From Pelotomaculum sp. PtaB.Bin104 (GTDB lineage Bacteria; Bacillota; Desulfotomaculia; Desulfotomaculales; Pelotomaculaceae), in assembly GCA_002067205.1 (NCBI GenBank), contig MVQL01000133.1, positions 80,001-144,000 of the forward strand: 64,000 nucleotides of DNA. The letters are read 5' to 3'. This document shows positions 36,036 to 42,965 of this stretch, piece by piece. The first letter of the stretch is position 1. Each line of letters opens with the position of its first letter. The notes under the pieces were generated by a model. The model did not search any database and was not told the origin of the DNA. It saw only the letters and a program-made list of their open reading frames with translations. A program made the position numbers and the translations under genes.

Positions 36036-37127
36036 ATGTCCCATCAGAATCCCGTTGATACTTGGGTTTCCCTGCTGGTTAAGACTTACAAAACTTTTCA
36101 GCCAAAGAAAACAACCCTTAACGACATCTGGACGAACTGCGGCCTGGTTGTACGTCGGAACAAGGAGAAGCCCCTGTTGCCCGTCAAACTGTCTGAAAGG
36201 AAGCGCCCCTATGGTCGGGACTTATTACTGCATATCCCGGTAGGCCTTTCTGATCTGGACTTCTACCGGCGCTATGAAAAGCTATGCTGGGCCTTCAATG
36301 CTGAGATTGAGCTAGAACCCGTGAACGGAAAACTTCTGATCCGGATCATGGACCAGCAGCTACAAAAGGTTATTCCTTTTGACCTGCCGCAACCACCCAC
36401 TATGGCTTTACCAGTTCCAGTGGGATATTCCCGCGCCGGTTTGGAATGGCTGGACCTGGCTGCAGCTCCTCATTTCCTGGTGGCTGGCACTCCCGGCAGT
36501 GGCAAGTCAAATCTACTGCATTGCCTTTGCGCTGCGCTGTATGGCATAGCTGACATAAGGATTATTGACCTCAAGCGCCTTGAGTTCTCATACCTCCGTC
36601 AGCATGGAGTCACTGTGGCCGCCACAGAGAAAGAGGCTGCCCGGGTCCTGCTGGACTTGAATCATGAAATGGACCGGCGATTAGCTGTGCTGGAGGCGGC
36701 TGGAGTGGTCAAGGTCCAGGATTATGACGGCAATATGCCCTTTATCGTTTGCATTATTGATGAGCTGGCAGAGCTGCAGGATGATACCTGCCACAGTTTA
36801 TTAAACCGGCTCCTACGACTTGCCAGAGCTTGCGGCATATCGATTGTAGCGGCTACCCAGCGCCCCAGCACCGCAATAATCTCCGGAGACAGCCGGGCAC
36901 AGTTCGCCGCCAGGCTTTGCTATCGTGTGGCTGATGAGGTCAATTCCCGGATGGTCCTTGGAGAAACCTGCAGCCGGGCTGCTTACCTGCCCACGGTCCC
37001 CGGTCGGGCGATCCTCCGGTGGGATAAAACCAGGGAGGTACAAACCATGTTCCTGCCGGTGGCGGAGGCAAGAAAACGTTTGTATGAACGCTGTCCCAGC
37101 CCGCCTGAAGCTCCAGGGATAGCCTAA
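36036..37127 (+). CDS. FtsK/SpoIIIE-type DNA translocase
   Basis: A 363-residue cytosolic ATPase of the FtsK-HerA class. Walker A is AGTPGSGKSNLLHCL near residue 153; Walker B is CIIDELAEL near 240; the FtsK block ARACGISIVAATQRPSTAII follows, ending in LPTVPGRAILRW. It has no membrane helices, unlike FtsK or TcpA proper. Together with the replication-relaxation gene downstream it forms a module typical of conjugative, mobilisable or plasmid-like elements of Firmicutes, so it may move the element DNA to a transfer complex. CGGAGGTG precedes the ATG. Confidence 0.87.
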   Translation: MSHQNPVDTWVSLLVKTYKTFQPKKTTLNDIWTNCGLVVRRNKEKPLLPVKLSERKRPYGRDLLLHIPVGLSDLDFYRRYEKLCWAFNAEIELEPVNGKLLIRIMDQQLQKVIPFDLPQPPTMALPVPVGYSRAGLEWLDLAAAPHFLVAGTPGSGKSNLLHCLCAALYGIADIRIIDLKRLEFSYLRQHGVTVAATEKEAARVLLDLNHEMDRRLAVLEAAGVVKVQDYDGNMPFIVCIIDELAELQDDTCHSLLNRLLRLARACGISIVAATQRPSTAIISGDSRAQFAARLCYRVADEVNSRMVLGETCSRAAYLPTVPGRAILRWDKTREVQTMFLPVAEARKRLYERCPSPPEAPGIA

Positions 37128-37344
37128 AAAGGGTTTCAATTGATTAGGTAATCATACCAGAGATAAATTTTAGAGGCCTTATACAGCCTTCTGTGCGGTC
37201 GTTTTTTTCAAGAAACCGTTTACAAAACCGTTGTCTTCAGCCTGCCTGGACACTACGGGTAAGCCTGTCCAATGCCAATAAATACGGGAATCTTTAAGGC
37301 GAACGAATAGGGATAAAATTATGAATAGGTAGAAGGTGAAGCAT

Positions 37345-37968
37345 ATGGGACGCATCACGCCGCGCGACGCCGCCCTGCTGGCCGAGGTAGCTGAAGGCAG
37401 ATTCTATCTCCGGGAGCAGCTGCAGGGACTTTTCTTCAATAAGCTCCAGGGACCACAAAAAGCACAGGAGCGGCTTAGAAAACTATGTCTGGCAAAACAG
37501 TTAAGGCGCCGCCGGATCGGCTCCCAGGGTGGTTATGTATATTATTCAAACCCTTGGAGCGAAAAGTATAATCATTGGCTTGTATTAAACTGGGTTTATG
37601 TTGCTCTGACTACGCAGGCAAAAAGCTGGCAAAAGGTCAGCGTGTTCAAGCGGGAATATGTCTTTGGCAACCTTCGGGCTGATGCTCTGGCATGTGTTGA
37701 TAATATCGTGAAAAAGGAGAGGCAAATATTTTTCATTGAGGCTGACAATGCCACTCACCCCTTTGTTGATAAATACCGCAAAGTTGCCGAATCGCTAGAG
37801 TTCTCCCTGAATCATCCCTGGTGGTATGCCGGTGGGTTCCCCCGTGTGCTGGTCGTCACTAATCGACTGTCCAAAATTGGGGAGAGCGTTTTGGGCTCAC
37901 CGGTTAAGTATTGCCTGACTACCCTGGATGATGTAAGGCAGGACGTTTATGCCTGCCTACGGAGGTAA
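37345..37968 (+). CDS. Replication-relaxation family protein
   Basis: A 207-residue protein with a winged-helix start (ITPRDAALLAEVAEGRFYLR, EQLQGLFFNK) and a nuclease-like second half: VFGNLRADALACVDNI, then RQIFFIEADNATHPFVDKYR with the spaced D...E-x-D residues. This is the Rep_relax (PF13814-type) layout, associated with replication or mobilisation of plasmids and integrated elements. AAGGTG precedes ATG 37345. It follows the FtsK-like gene and is followed after 4 bases by a small gene. Confidence 0.75.
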   Translation: MGRITPRDAALLAEVAEGRFYLREQLQGLFFNKLQGPQKAQERLRKLCLAKQLRRRRIGSQGGYVYYSNPWSEKYNHWLVLNWVYVALTTQAKSWQKVSVFKREYVFGNLRADALACVDNIVKKERQIFFIEADNATHPFVDKYRKVAESLEFSLNHPWWYAGGFPRVLVVTNRLSKIGESVLGSPVKYCLTTLDDVRQDVYACLRR

Positions 37969-37972
37969 TCCT

Positions 37973-38170
37973 ATGGGCTTTAATAGTTTTGGCCGGTCCA
38001 TAGGCTATGAAATAGCCCGCGGCTTGTGTGATTGGGAGCGGCGCCAGGGTATGAGTAGAAACGAGATTGCTGACGAAGAAATTAAACGGCGCAAAGCCAA
38101 AGAGAAGGCTTACCGGGAAGGATATAAACGAGCCTTCGGTGTATACCCGGAGCAAACCTGGCGCTGGTAA
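37973..38170 (+). CDS. Small charged element protein
   Basis: A 65-residue protein with GGAGGT 8 bases upstream of ATG 37973. It is rich in Arg/Lys/Glu, with helix EIADEEIKRRKAKEKAYREG and a Trp-rich end EQTWRW. It ends the FtsK/replication-relaxation operon, just before a strong terminator. No family recognised; a DNA-binding accessory protein is possible. Confidence 0.6.
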   Translation: MGFNSFGRSIGYEIARGLCDWERRQGMSRNEIADEEIKRRKAKEKAYREGYKRAFGVYPEQTWRW

Positions 38171-38175
38171 ATGTT

Positions 38176-38204
38176 AAAGGTAGGGTCGTTATAACCCTAC
38201 CTTT
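38176..38204 (+). terminator. Rho-independent terminator
   Basis: AAAGGTAGGGT (38178-38186 region) pairs with ACCCTACC (38194-38201) and runs into TTTT. It closes the FtsK-containing operon. Confidence 0.85.
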
Positions 38205-38249
38205 TGGCTTAGAAATTTAAAGGGGGTTCTGCCCGGAAACACCCTTACA

Positions 38250-38723
38250 TTATTTTAACATTTCAGCCAACACTTTAGCTGCAAAATCCTTTGCTTGTTC
38301 CCATCCCCATTTTATTCCTTTATCCGCTACTTCCCTTACCTTTTCTGGACCAGTGAGGGTCTTTTCTATCTCTAATTTTTGTTCAACATAGTTAATACCG
38401 TCTACAGTAATTTTTATGTTATCAGTAAAAACATGAAGAATTTTGTTACCTCTACCCCCACGTGAAAAATCCGCACCAGTAATTAGACGCTCATTAAGGA
38501 GTTTGGCTAATGCAATAGCAAACATTTCGAAGTCGCCGCCAATTATATTAGAATTTATATTTTCTCGCATGTTTGGTATATCTTTCTGATACTCTAAATA
38601 AATAGCAAGCAGCACTTTTTGTTTATTATCTAATCCCAAAACGATTTCCCTCCCGTCAGTTTTTTTAGCTATTCGACAAAAAGAAATAATTTCCTTGACA
38701 AATATTCTGACATTTTCCGACAT
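38250..38723 (-). CDS. Hypothetical element protein, weakly YjcQ-like
   Basis: A 157-residue protein. The middle part resembles a winged helix of the phage YjcQ type: NKQKVLLAIYLEYQKDIPNM, then GGDFEMFAIALAKLLNERLI, and KILHVFTDNIKITVDGINYV. The C-terminal 35 residues are helical (EKVREVADKGIKWGWEQAKD). I cannot name a function. It is convergent with the small gene before it, and its 5' side opens directly into the palindrome cluster. Confidence 0.55.
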   Translation of the reverse strand: MSENVRIFVKEIISFCRIAKKTDGREIVLGLDNKQKVLLAIYLEYQKDIPNMRENINSNIIGGDFEMFAIALAKLLNERLITGADFSRGGRGNKILHVFTDNIKITVDGINYVEQKLEIEKTLTGPEKVREVADKGIKWGWEQAKDFAAKVLAEMLK

Positions 38724-38788
38724 TGCTATTAACGTGTATCTTTTTTTAGATATAGCTAATCCAAGAGAAAATCTTCAAAGAATAAATC

Positions 38789-39271
38789 CGACAACGTTGT
38801 CGTATTTCAAATTACCCAACGTTGAGGAAATTGAAAATCCCAAGCGCTTGGGATTTTGCCCGCTGAGTAGATCAAAATGGCCATCGCTAACCGTTTTTCT
38901 CAGGTGCAAATTTACACCTTTTAAAAATGCAAACGTTTGCGATTTTCCGTTTTTTAATATCATTGTCTTTTGTGAATGACTCTCTTTCATCCGGCGGTAA
39001 ATCAAGAAGAGCAATTATTTTTGTAGGTGGCAAATTCGCCAGCGCTGGCGAATTTGAAAATTCTTTAGCAGCTTTCATGAACTTTTGAGCTGTTCTATCG
39101 GTAAAGTCAATTTTTATGCAACAAGAACTAAATTAAACCTAGGACGGATAGGAACAATTTTGAAATTCGTCAACGTTGGCGAATTTCAAAATTCCACATC
39201 GATGTGGAATTCATCAAAGCTAAGAAAACGCCCAACGTTGGGCGTTTTCAATTTGCAAGCGCATGCGAATT
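38789..39271. repeat. Cluster of loop-less palindromes
   Basis: Distinct palindromes, each without a spacer: 38789-38802 (14 bp, CGACAACGTTGTCG); 38834-38857 (24 bp, core CCCAAGCGCTTGGG); 38902-38919 (18 bp, one mismatch); 38929-38940 (GCAAACGTTTGC); 39031-39056 (26 bp, core TTCGCCAGCGCTGGCGAA); 39156-39193 (38 bp, one mismatch, core TCAACGTTGG); 39190-39211 (22 bp, core CCACATCGATGTGG); 39224-39249 (26 bp, core GCCCAACGTTGGGC); 39250-39271 (22 bp, two mismatches). The sequences differ but the design is shared: AT arms, GC inner arms and a centre of AACGTT, AGCGCT or ATCGAT. Part of the region lies in a decayed coding frame. Confidence 0.9.
38887..39114 (-). pseudogene. Remnant of a DUF3102-like phage gene
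   Basis: The minus-strand frame reads IDFTDRTAQKFMKAAKEFSN, SPALANLPPTKIIALLDLPP, DERESF, then degenerates and stops at 38887. This has the layout of DUF3102-type phage/plasmid proteins (ANNLMRVAEEF...ALANLSYTKVVALL...EREEF) with both ends lost. The SNSPALANLP segment is encoded by the 26-bp palindrome at 39031-39056, so palindromes were embedded in coding DNA and perhaps spread from there. Confidence 0.5.
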
Positions 39272-39323
39272 TGATGAATCTAATCAAAACGAATAAAGCG
39301 AAACAAATATTTATTTGAAAAAA

Positions 39324-39395
39324 TTATAATATCTGAGCTAATGCTTGCAATAAAAAACCCAATATTAATAAGATTAGTCCTACTCTTACTCTCAT
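39324..39395 (-). CDS. Possible 23-residue membrane peptide
   Basis: ATG 39395 opens MRVRVGLILLILGFLLQALAQIL, shown here only as a basic start and a single hydrophobic helix (VGLILLILGFLLQAL). A GGGGAAG lies about 10 bases upstream. It would be the last small gene of the tail-side operon. Very short; expression is uncertain. Confidence 0.3.
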   Translation of the reverse strand: MRVRVGLILLILGFLLQALAQIL

Positions 39396-39402
39396 CGTTT
39401 GT

Positions 39403-39561
39403 TTACTTCCCCGCGCGCGTATTGATGGTGCAAGGGCATCCGCAATTTGCTGATAACTGATTACTACCCTGCCGCTCCGCCAGTGATTCTTCAATTCTCC
39501 GGGTAATCTCAATCTTTTCAATCGCCAGCCTTTCCCGACCAACTGATTGACTTATTAGCAA
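39403..39561 (-). CDS. Possible 52-residue element protein
   Basis: A frame from TTG 39561 that overlaps the end of the preceding small gene and reads LAIEKIEITRRIEESLAERQ then LSANCGCPCTINTRAGK. The helical, Glu/Arg-rich middle with a C-x-C-x-C end looks protein-like, more so than the overlapping alternative frame. There is no clear ribosome binding site, so coupling to the upstream gene would be needed. Confidence 0.35.
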   Translation of the reverse strand: MLISQSVGRERLAIEKIEITRRIEESLAERQGSNQLSANCGCPCTINTRAGK

Positions 39562-39670
39562 GTTTTGCTATCATGTCCAGTATGCGGTCGATTTCCGCTT
39601 GACTGGTTACAATCGCATCGTCGCAAATCTCAATCCTTGTATTTCTGATTTTGTAAGTCTCAACAATCAC
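39518..39670 (-). CDS. Small element protein downstream of the tape measure gene
   Basis: A 50-residue frame from GTG 39670 with GGAGG 8 bases upstream, reading VETYKIRNTRIEICDDAIVT, SQAEIDRILDMIAKLANKSI. Similar short proteins with a beta-hairpin plus one helix occur in phage tail and plasmid modules. It directly follows the tape measure gene in the same direction. Confidence 0.5.
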   Translation of the reverse strand: MIVETYKIRNTRIEICDDAIVTSQAEIDRILDMIAKLANKSISWSGKAGD

Positions 39671-39698
39671 TTTATCGCACCTCCCTTCCTTTTTTTAG

Positions 39699-39737
39699 AT
39701 AATGACCTGGGAAACATTACGCTCCCCAGGTCATTAT
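39699..39737 (-). terminator. 13-bp stem-loop after the tape measure gene
   Basis: ATAATGACCTGGG (39699-39711) pairs with CCCAGGTCATTAT (39725-39737), immediately after the tape measure stop. No T-run follows on the minus strand, so it may be a processing or partial termination signal. Confidence 0.5.
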
Positions 39738-39738
39738 A

Positions 39739-41754
39739 CTAGTATCTATATGATACCCGCCGTTGTTCGTGTTTCATGGACTTATACCACCGCCCAAAGT
39801 CTTCCTTGTCACTTTTTAGCACCCGTTGAATAGCGGCCTCATTACCGCCAGAGGCGTTAATATTTGGGGCGTAGGTGATATTGTAGGTATCCCCACCGCC
39901 TTTTATTCCAAGCAATTCCCCAGCGCGCTCCCATATGTTTTGTGAACGTGAGGAGCCCTGGGGGTTTATAAACCCATTCAGCTCTCCTGCGCGCTCCCAT
40001 ATGTTTTGTGAACGTGAGGAGCCATCTATCGGGATGGCCGCCTCCAGACCAGCTTCACCGAATACTGACGGACGATTGGCAAAACCACCGGAAGCATACG
40101 CGCTCATCGTGCCGCCAGGAACCACCGGAGCACCTCCAGGACGATAGTTTTTATTAAGCCAATCCACAGCTCCTTCTACTCCAGACTGTTTCGCGGCTTC
40201 TTTTCTATCCGAAATGTACCCTTTCGTACCCTCTACGACAGCAGGCGCTGAGGCGACAGCTACGCCAGCAGCTATTTTAACCGGTATCGGGCCGGGAACT
40301 TTACCGCCAACCCAGAAACCAACAGCCAGAGCCACTAACGGGTCTTTAGCTGCAGCGCCCCAAATACCCTTAGCAATGCCTTGACCAAATTCAACGCCCA
40401 ACTGAGCCCCTGCGGATGCTGCTGCCGGAACGGCTATCCGTGAAGCTTCGCTTATCATAGCAACAAGCTTACCGCCCCACCCTAATCGCTGAAAGCCTGG
40501 GTCTTCAAATTTGGCCATCAGTCGCCCCAGGAAGGTTTCACCTGATGCCAATAAGCCCTCAAACGCCTCCTGTGCCATATTCATAATATTGTTTCGCCAT
40601 GCGGCCACAGTGGCAGGGTTTTCATTGAACCAATCCGTAATTTTCTGGAGCCTTGGGTCCATAGCAACTAAGATTCCCTGACCGGCTGCCCTGAATTGCG
40701 TCTTAATTGTATCAGTAATTGTAGAAATTTGACCTTTTGATGTCTTGCTTAATTTGGCTGCACCACCGGCAAATTTTTTCTCAGCCTGCTTTAAAAAATC
40801 CTCATAGCCGCCTAGTTCCTTTTTCCACTTAAAACCAAACTCCTGGAGTCTGGCATACTCACCGACCTTAACATCGGCTAGGGCCTCCATAGCCTGTTCC
40901 ATTGTTTTGCCTGGTGTTAATGCAGCCATGTCACCAGCAATAGTCATAAGTCTCTCAGCGTTTTTAATATCACCGTCCGCAACGTTTACAGCTCTAGCCC
41001 CGGCCGGAAAGACATCCCCCATTTCAAAGGGGGTTCTGGCCGCAAAGGAATCAAGCCAGTCAGTGTATTCTTTGGCTAATTCCTTGTTGCCCTGCAGCCA
41101 GTGTTCCATGCTAATCTGTTGCTGTTCAAATTCCATTGCCTGGCCGATGGTTAAATTACCAAGTCCATAGAGACTTGCGCCGCCACCGATAAGAGCGTAT
41201 GGGCTGGCAAGAGCACTACCCACGTTACCTAATGCCCCCATAGCCCTATTTCTTAGCTCTACTGCTTTTTGGGCAGCCCCCAGCCGCTTCATTGCTCCCT
41301 CTGTGCTGTTAAGTTTGGAAGTGAGTATTGAATAGTCACTGGCCAGGTTCTTCACGTTCACCCCTGCATTGGAAAGCGACAATTTAATACTAGTCAGTTC
41401 TCTTTTCTGTGCAGCCAGCTTGTTCTTAAAATTTTCGGCTTGGGTAGACGCTTCCTTAAACCGTTGTTTTAATTCCTGAGAAGGCTTTTCCGTTCTCAGC
41501 ATTTCCGCTGCCAGGGCATTAACTTTAACCCTGGCAGCATCAAATTTCTTACCAGTATCAGCTATTTGTGATTCTAGCGCACGTGACCGGGCAACCTTCG
41601 CCTGTGCACTTTCTAGACTTCGCAACTCTCCTTGCAGATTGCTCGTCTGCTGCTGTATTTGCCGCATCCGGTCAGCGGTAGAGGAAAAGGCAGTGTTAAA
41701 AGATGAGGCCATTCGGCCCGCTATTTTAAATGCGATTTGGTGCACTCTGCTCAT
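39739..41754 (-). CDS. Phage tail tape measure protein
   Basis: A 671-residue protein, a typical short tape measure. Residues 1-170 are coiled coil (AFKIAGRMASSFNTAFSSTA, AKVARSRALESQIADTGKKF). A tape measure core follows (EFEQQQISMEHWLQGNKELA, FAARTPFEMGDVFPAGARAV, GDMAALTPGKTMEQAMEALA), then two glycine/alanine-rich hydrophobic segments (about 425-500), and a C-terminal PNINASGGNEAAIQRVLKSD. The block SSRSQNIWERAGEL occurs twice in tandem near residues 595-625, from a 60-base direct repeat at about 39920-40020. It sets tail length and takes part in DNA ejection. No baseplate genes follow. Confidence 0.9.
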   Translation of the reverse strand: MSRVHQIAFKIAGRMASSFNTAFSSTADRMRQIQQQTSNLQGELRSLESAQAKVARSRALESQIADTGKKFDAARVKVNALAAEMLRTEKPSQELKQRFKEASTQAENFKNKLAAQKRELTSIKLSLSNAGVNVKNLASDYSILTSKLNSTEGAMKRLGAAQKAVELRNRAMGALGNVGSALASPYALIGGGASLYGLGNLTIGQAMEFEQQQISMEHWLQGNKELAKEYTDWLDSFAARTPFEMGDVFPAGARAVNVADGDIKNAERLMTIAGDMAALTPGKTMEQAMEALADVKVGEYARLQEFGFKWKKELGGYEDFLKQAEKKFAGGAAKLSKTSKGQISTITDTIKTQFRAAGQGILVAMDPRLQKITDWFNENPATVAAWRNNIMNMAQEAFEGLLASGETFLGRLMAKFEDPGFQRLGWGGKLVAMISEASRIAVPAAASAGAQLGVEFGQGIAKGIWGAAAKDPLVALAVGFWVGGKVPGPIPVKIAAGVAVASAPAVVEGTKGYISDRKEAAKQSGVEGAVDWLNKNYRPGGAPVVPGGTMSAYASGGFANRPSVFGEAGLEAAIPIDGSSRSQNIWERAGELNGFINPQGSSRSQNIWERAGELLGIKGGGDTYNITYAPNINASGGNEAAIQRVLKSDKEDFGRWYKSMKHEQRRVSYRY

Positions 41755-41864
41755 TATCTTTTACCTCTCTTATTAAGATCAATTGCTTCCTGAACCCATT
41801 CGGTAAGCTCAATCAGGGGCATATCCAGCCAGTAGCTGACCTGGGAATTGAATTCCCGGGCCAT
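41754..41864 (-). CDS. Small tail assembly chaperone partner
   Basis: A 36-residue frame, MAREFNSQVSYWLDMPLIEL, TEWVQEAIDLNKRGKR. It sits between the tail chaperone and the tape measure, where phages encode the second (GpGT-type) chaperone, and has the WLDMPLIEL...W motif of such proteins. Its TAA overlaps the tape measure ATG by one base (TAATG). In many phages this part is made by -1 frameshifting; here a separate ATG is present. Confidence 0.6.
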   Translation of the reverse strand: MAREFNSQVSYWLDMPLIELTEWVQEAIDLNKRGKR

Positions 41865-41866
41865 AA

Positions 41867-42190
41867 TTAAGACTGTTCGCCGTATATTTCTGACTGGGTT
41901 TTGGCCGGCAATAGCCAGCCGTACAAAAAAATTGAGACGACAGCCTTTACCTGAAGAAAATCTGGCGCACTCAAGCCTAAGATGTCATCAGGAATCATAC
42001 CTGCTGCCTTTGCTGCTATCACCGTAAGCCCTTTAGCACTAAAAAGAGGGTCTGGGCTGGTATCACCCATTGCCCTGGCATCGCTCTCAGCCTTGGTAAG
42101 GTCGTTGCCGGTCAGCCCTTTTAAGTTCAAGGTTAACTCGTTAATTGTTTGGCCGTCTTTCTCAATCGCGTTAATCAAACTAATCTTCAT
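41867..42190 (-). CDS. Phage tail assembly chaperone
   Basis: A 107-residue protein of the type encoded just before the tape measure gene: MKISLINAIEKDGQTINELT, LNLKGLTGNDLTKAESDARA, LGLSAPDFLQVKAVVSIFLY. This is the gp41/TAC pattern of Mu-like and lambda-like tails (F-x-x-L-x-x-L-T-G-x-D). It keeps the tape measure soluble before tail polymerisation. Neighbours on both sides support this. Confidence 0.7.
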   Translation of the reverse strand: MKISLINAIEKDGQTINELTLNLKGLTGNDLTKAESDARAMGDTSPDPLFSAKGLTVIAAKAAGMIPDDILGLSAPDFLQVKAVVSIFLYGWLLPAKTQSEIYGEQS

Positions 42191-42279
42191 GTTTTTTGTT
42201 CCTCTGAATTGTTTTATAATTATTAAATTGTCTGTGTGTGTTTGCCGGCGACCAAACGCCGCCGGCCAGGGGTGCAGTC

Positions 42280-42426
42280 CTATTTTAAATTTTTAAACCG
42301 GTCCTGGATTTTAGCCAGTGTGTTAATTTTGTTCAAGGTTTCAGGCTTAAACAATCTAGTAACCTTAGAATGGATACTAAGAGCAAGTTCTACGCTTTTC
42401 CCGGTTTGTAGCCCAGTAATTGTCAT
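42280..42426 (-). CDS. 48-residue phage-module protein
   Basis: A short frame MTITGLQTGKSVELALSIHS, KVTRLFKPETLNKINTLAKI, QDRFKNLK. GGAGGTG lies about 12 bases before the ATG. It stands between the zincin-like gene and the tail chaperone, where head-tail joining or minor tail proteins would be expected, but it is far too small for those. A hairpin (GCCGGCG/CGCCGGC-like, 42243-42266) follows. Confidence 0.45.
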   Translation of the reverse strand: MTITGLQTGKSVELALSIHSKVTRLFKPETLNKINTLAKIQDRFKNLK

Positions 42427-42462
42427 TGTTTATGTTCACCTCCTTCAAGTTATTACATTCCA

Positions 42463-42963
42463 CTATTGATTATTAGCCGCTTTCTCAATCTCTGCCAGAA
42501 TCTTGCCACACAGGTAAACATTCAGGCGAAAATTAGTATAAAATTCCTCGGTGTGTATGTCCGCTTGTCTTTTTCGGTCTGCCGCGCTAGGCTCTTTTGT
42601 CTGACATTGAATAACGGTCCCCCTATCTCCCAGGGGTTCAAGCATGGAAAAATAATCATCCTCAGTAAGCCCGGTCCTGCTTTTTGGTGTGTCAATTAGA
42701 TGTGTGTATTCGTGAACCAAAACATAAAATAAAGCTTTTTCAATGGTGTCAATTGGCAACCAAACGCTTTCCTGTTTTATTTCCCCGTACCTGTCCAGGT
42801 AGTCAGCATAAAGGCCCTGGTTTATGAAAATCCAATTAGTGCCCTTGATTCTACTTGCCCACCCGCAGTCATAGGGACCTGCAAGACTGTGGCAGGTAAG
42901 GAGGTTAGCTTTGATGGCTAACTCCCTACCGATTTTATTAAACAGACATTTCAAGGTATCCAT
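42463..42963 (-). CDS. Phage-module protein with an HExxH zinc-protease motif
   Basis: A 166-residue protein. Residues about 95-103 read LVHEYTHLID, an HExxH zincin motif with a following Asp, and the later HTEEFYTNFRLNVYLCG may supply the third ligand (H or E). The first half (CGWASRIKGTNWIFINQGLY) resembles phage and plasmid putative metallopeptidases of the SprT/YjbQ kind in layout only. It starts directly after the capsid gene stop, so it is in the head operon. A maturation protease or an anti-host factor are both possible. Confidence 0.55.
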   Translation of the reverse strand: MDTLKCLFNKIGRELAIKANLLTCHSLAGPYDCGWASRIKGTNWIFINQGLYADYLDRYGEIKQESVWLPIDTIEKALFYVLVHEYTHLIDTPKSRTGLTEDDYFSMLEPLGDRGTVIQCQTKEPSAADRKRQADIHTEEFYTNFRLNVYLCGKILAEIEKAANNQ

Positions 42964-42965
42964 TG

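Noticed and set aside
38760..39300. CRISPR array
   Set aside because: The repeated units here are palindromes of different sequence with irregular spacing, not identical repeats with spacers. No cas gene is present anywhere in the window.
39324..39542. A continuous 72-codon frame after the tape measure region
   Set aside because: Its first half looks like a shadow of the Glu/Arg-rich frame at 39403-39561; only its last 23 codons look protein-like, so these were listed separately.
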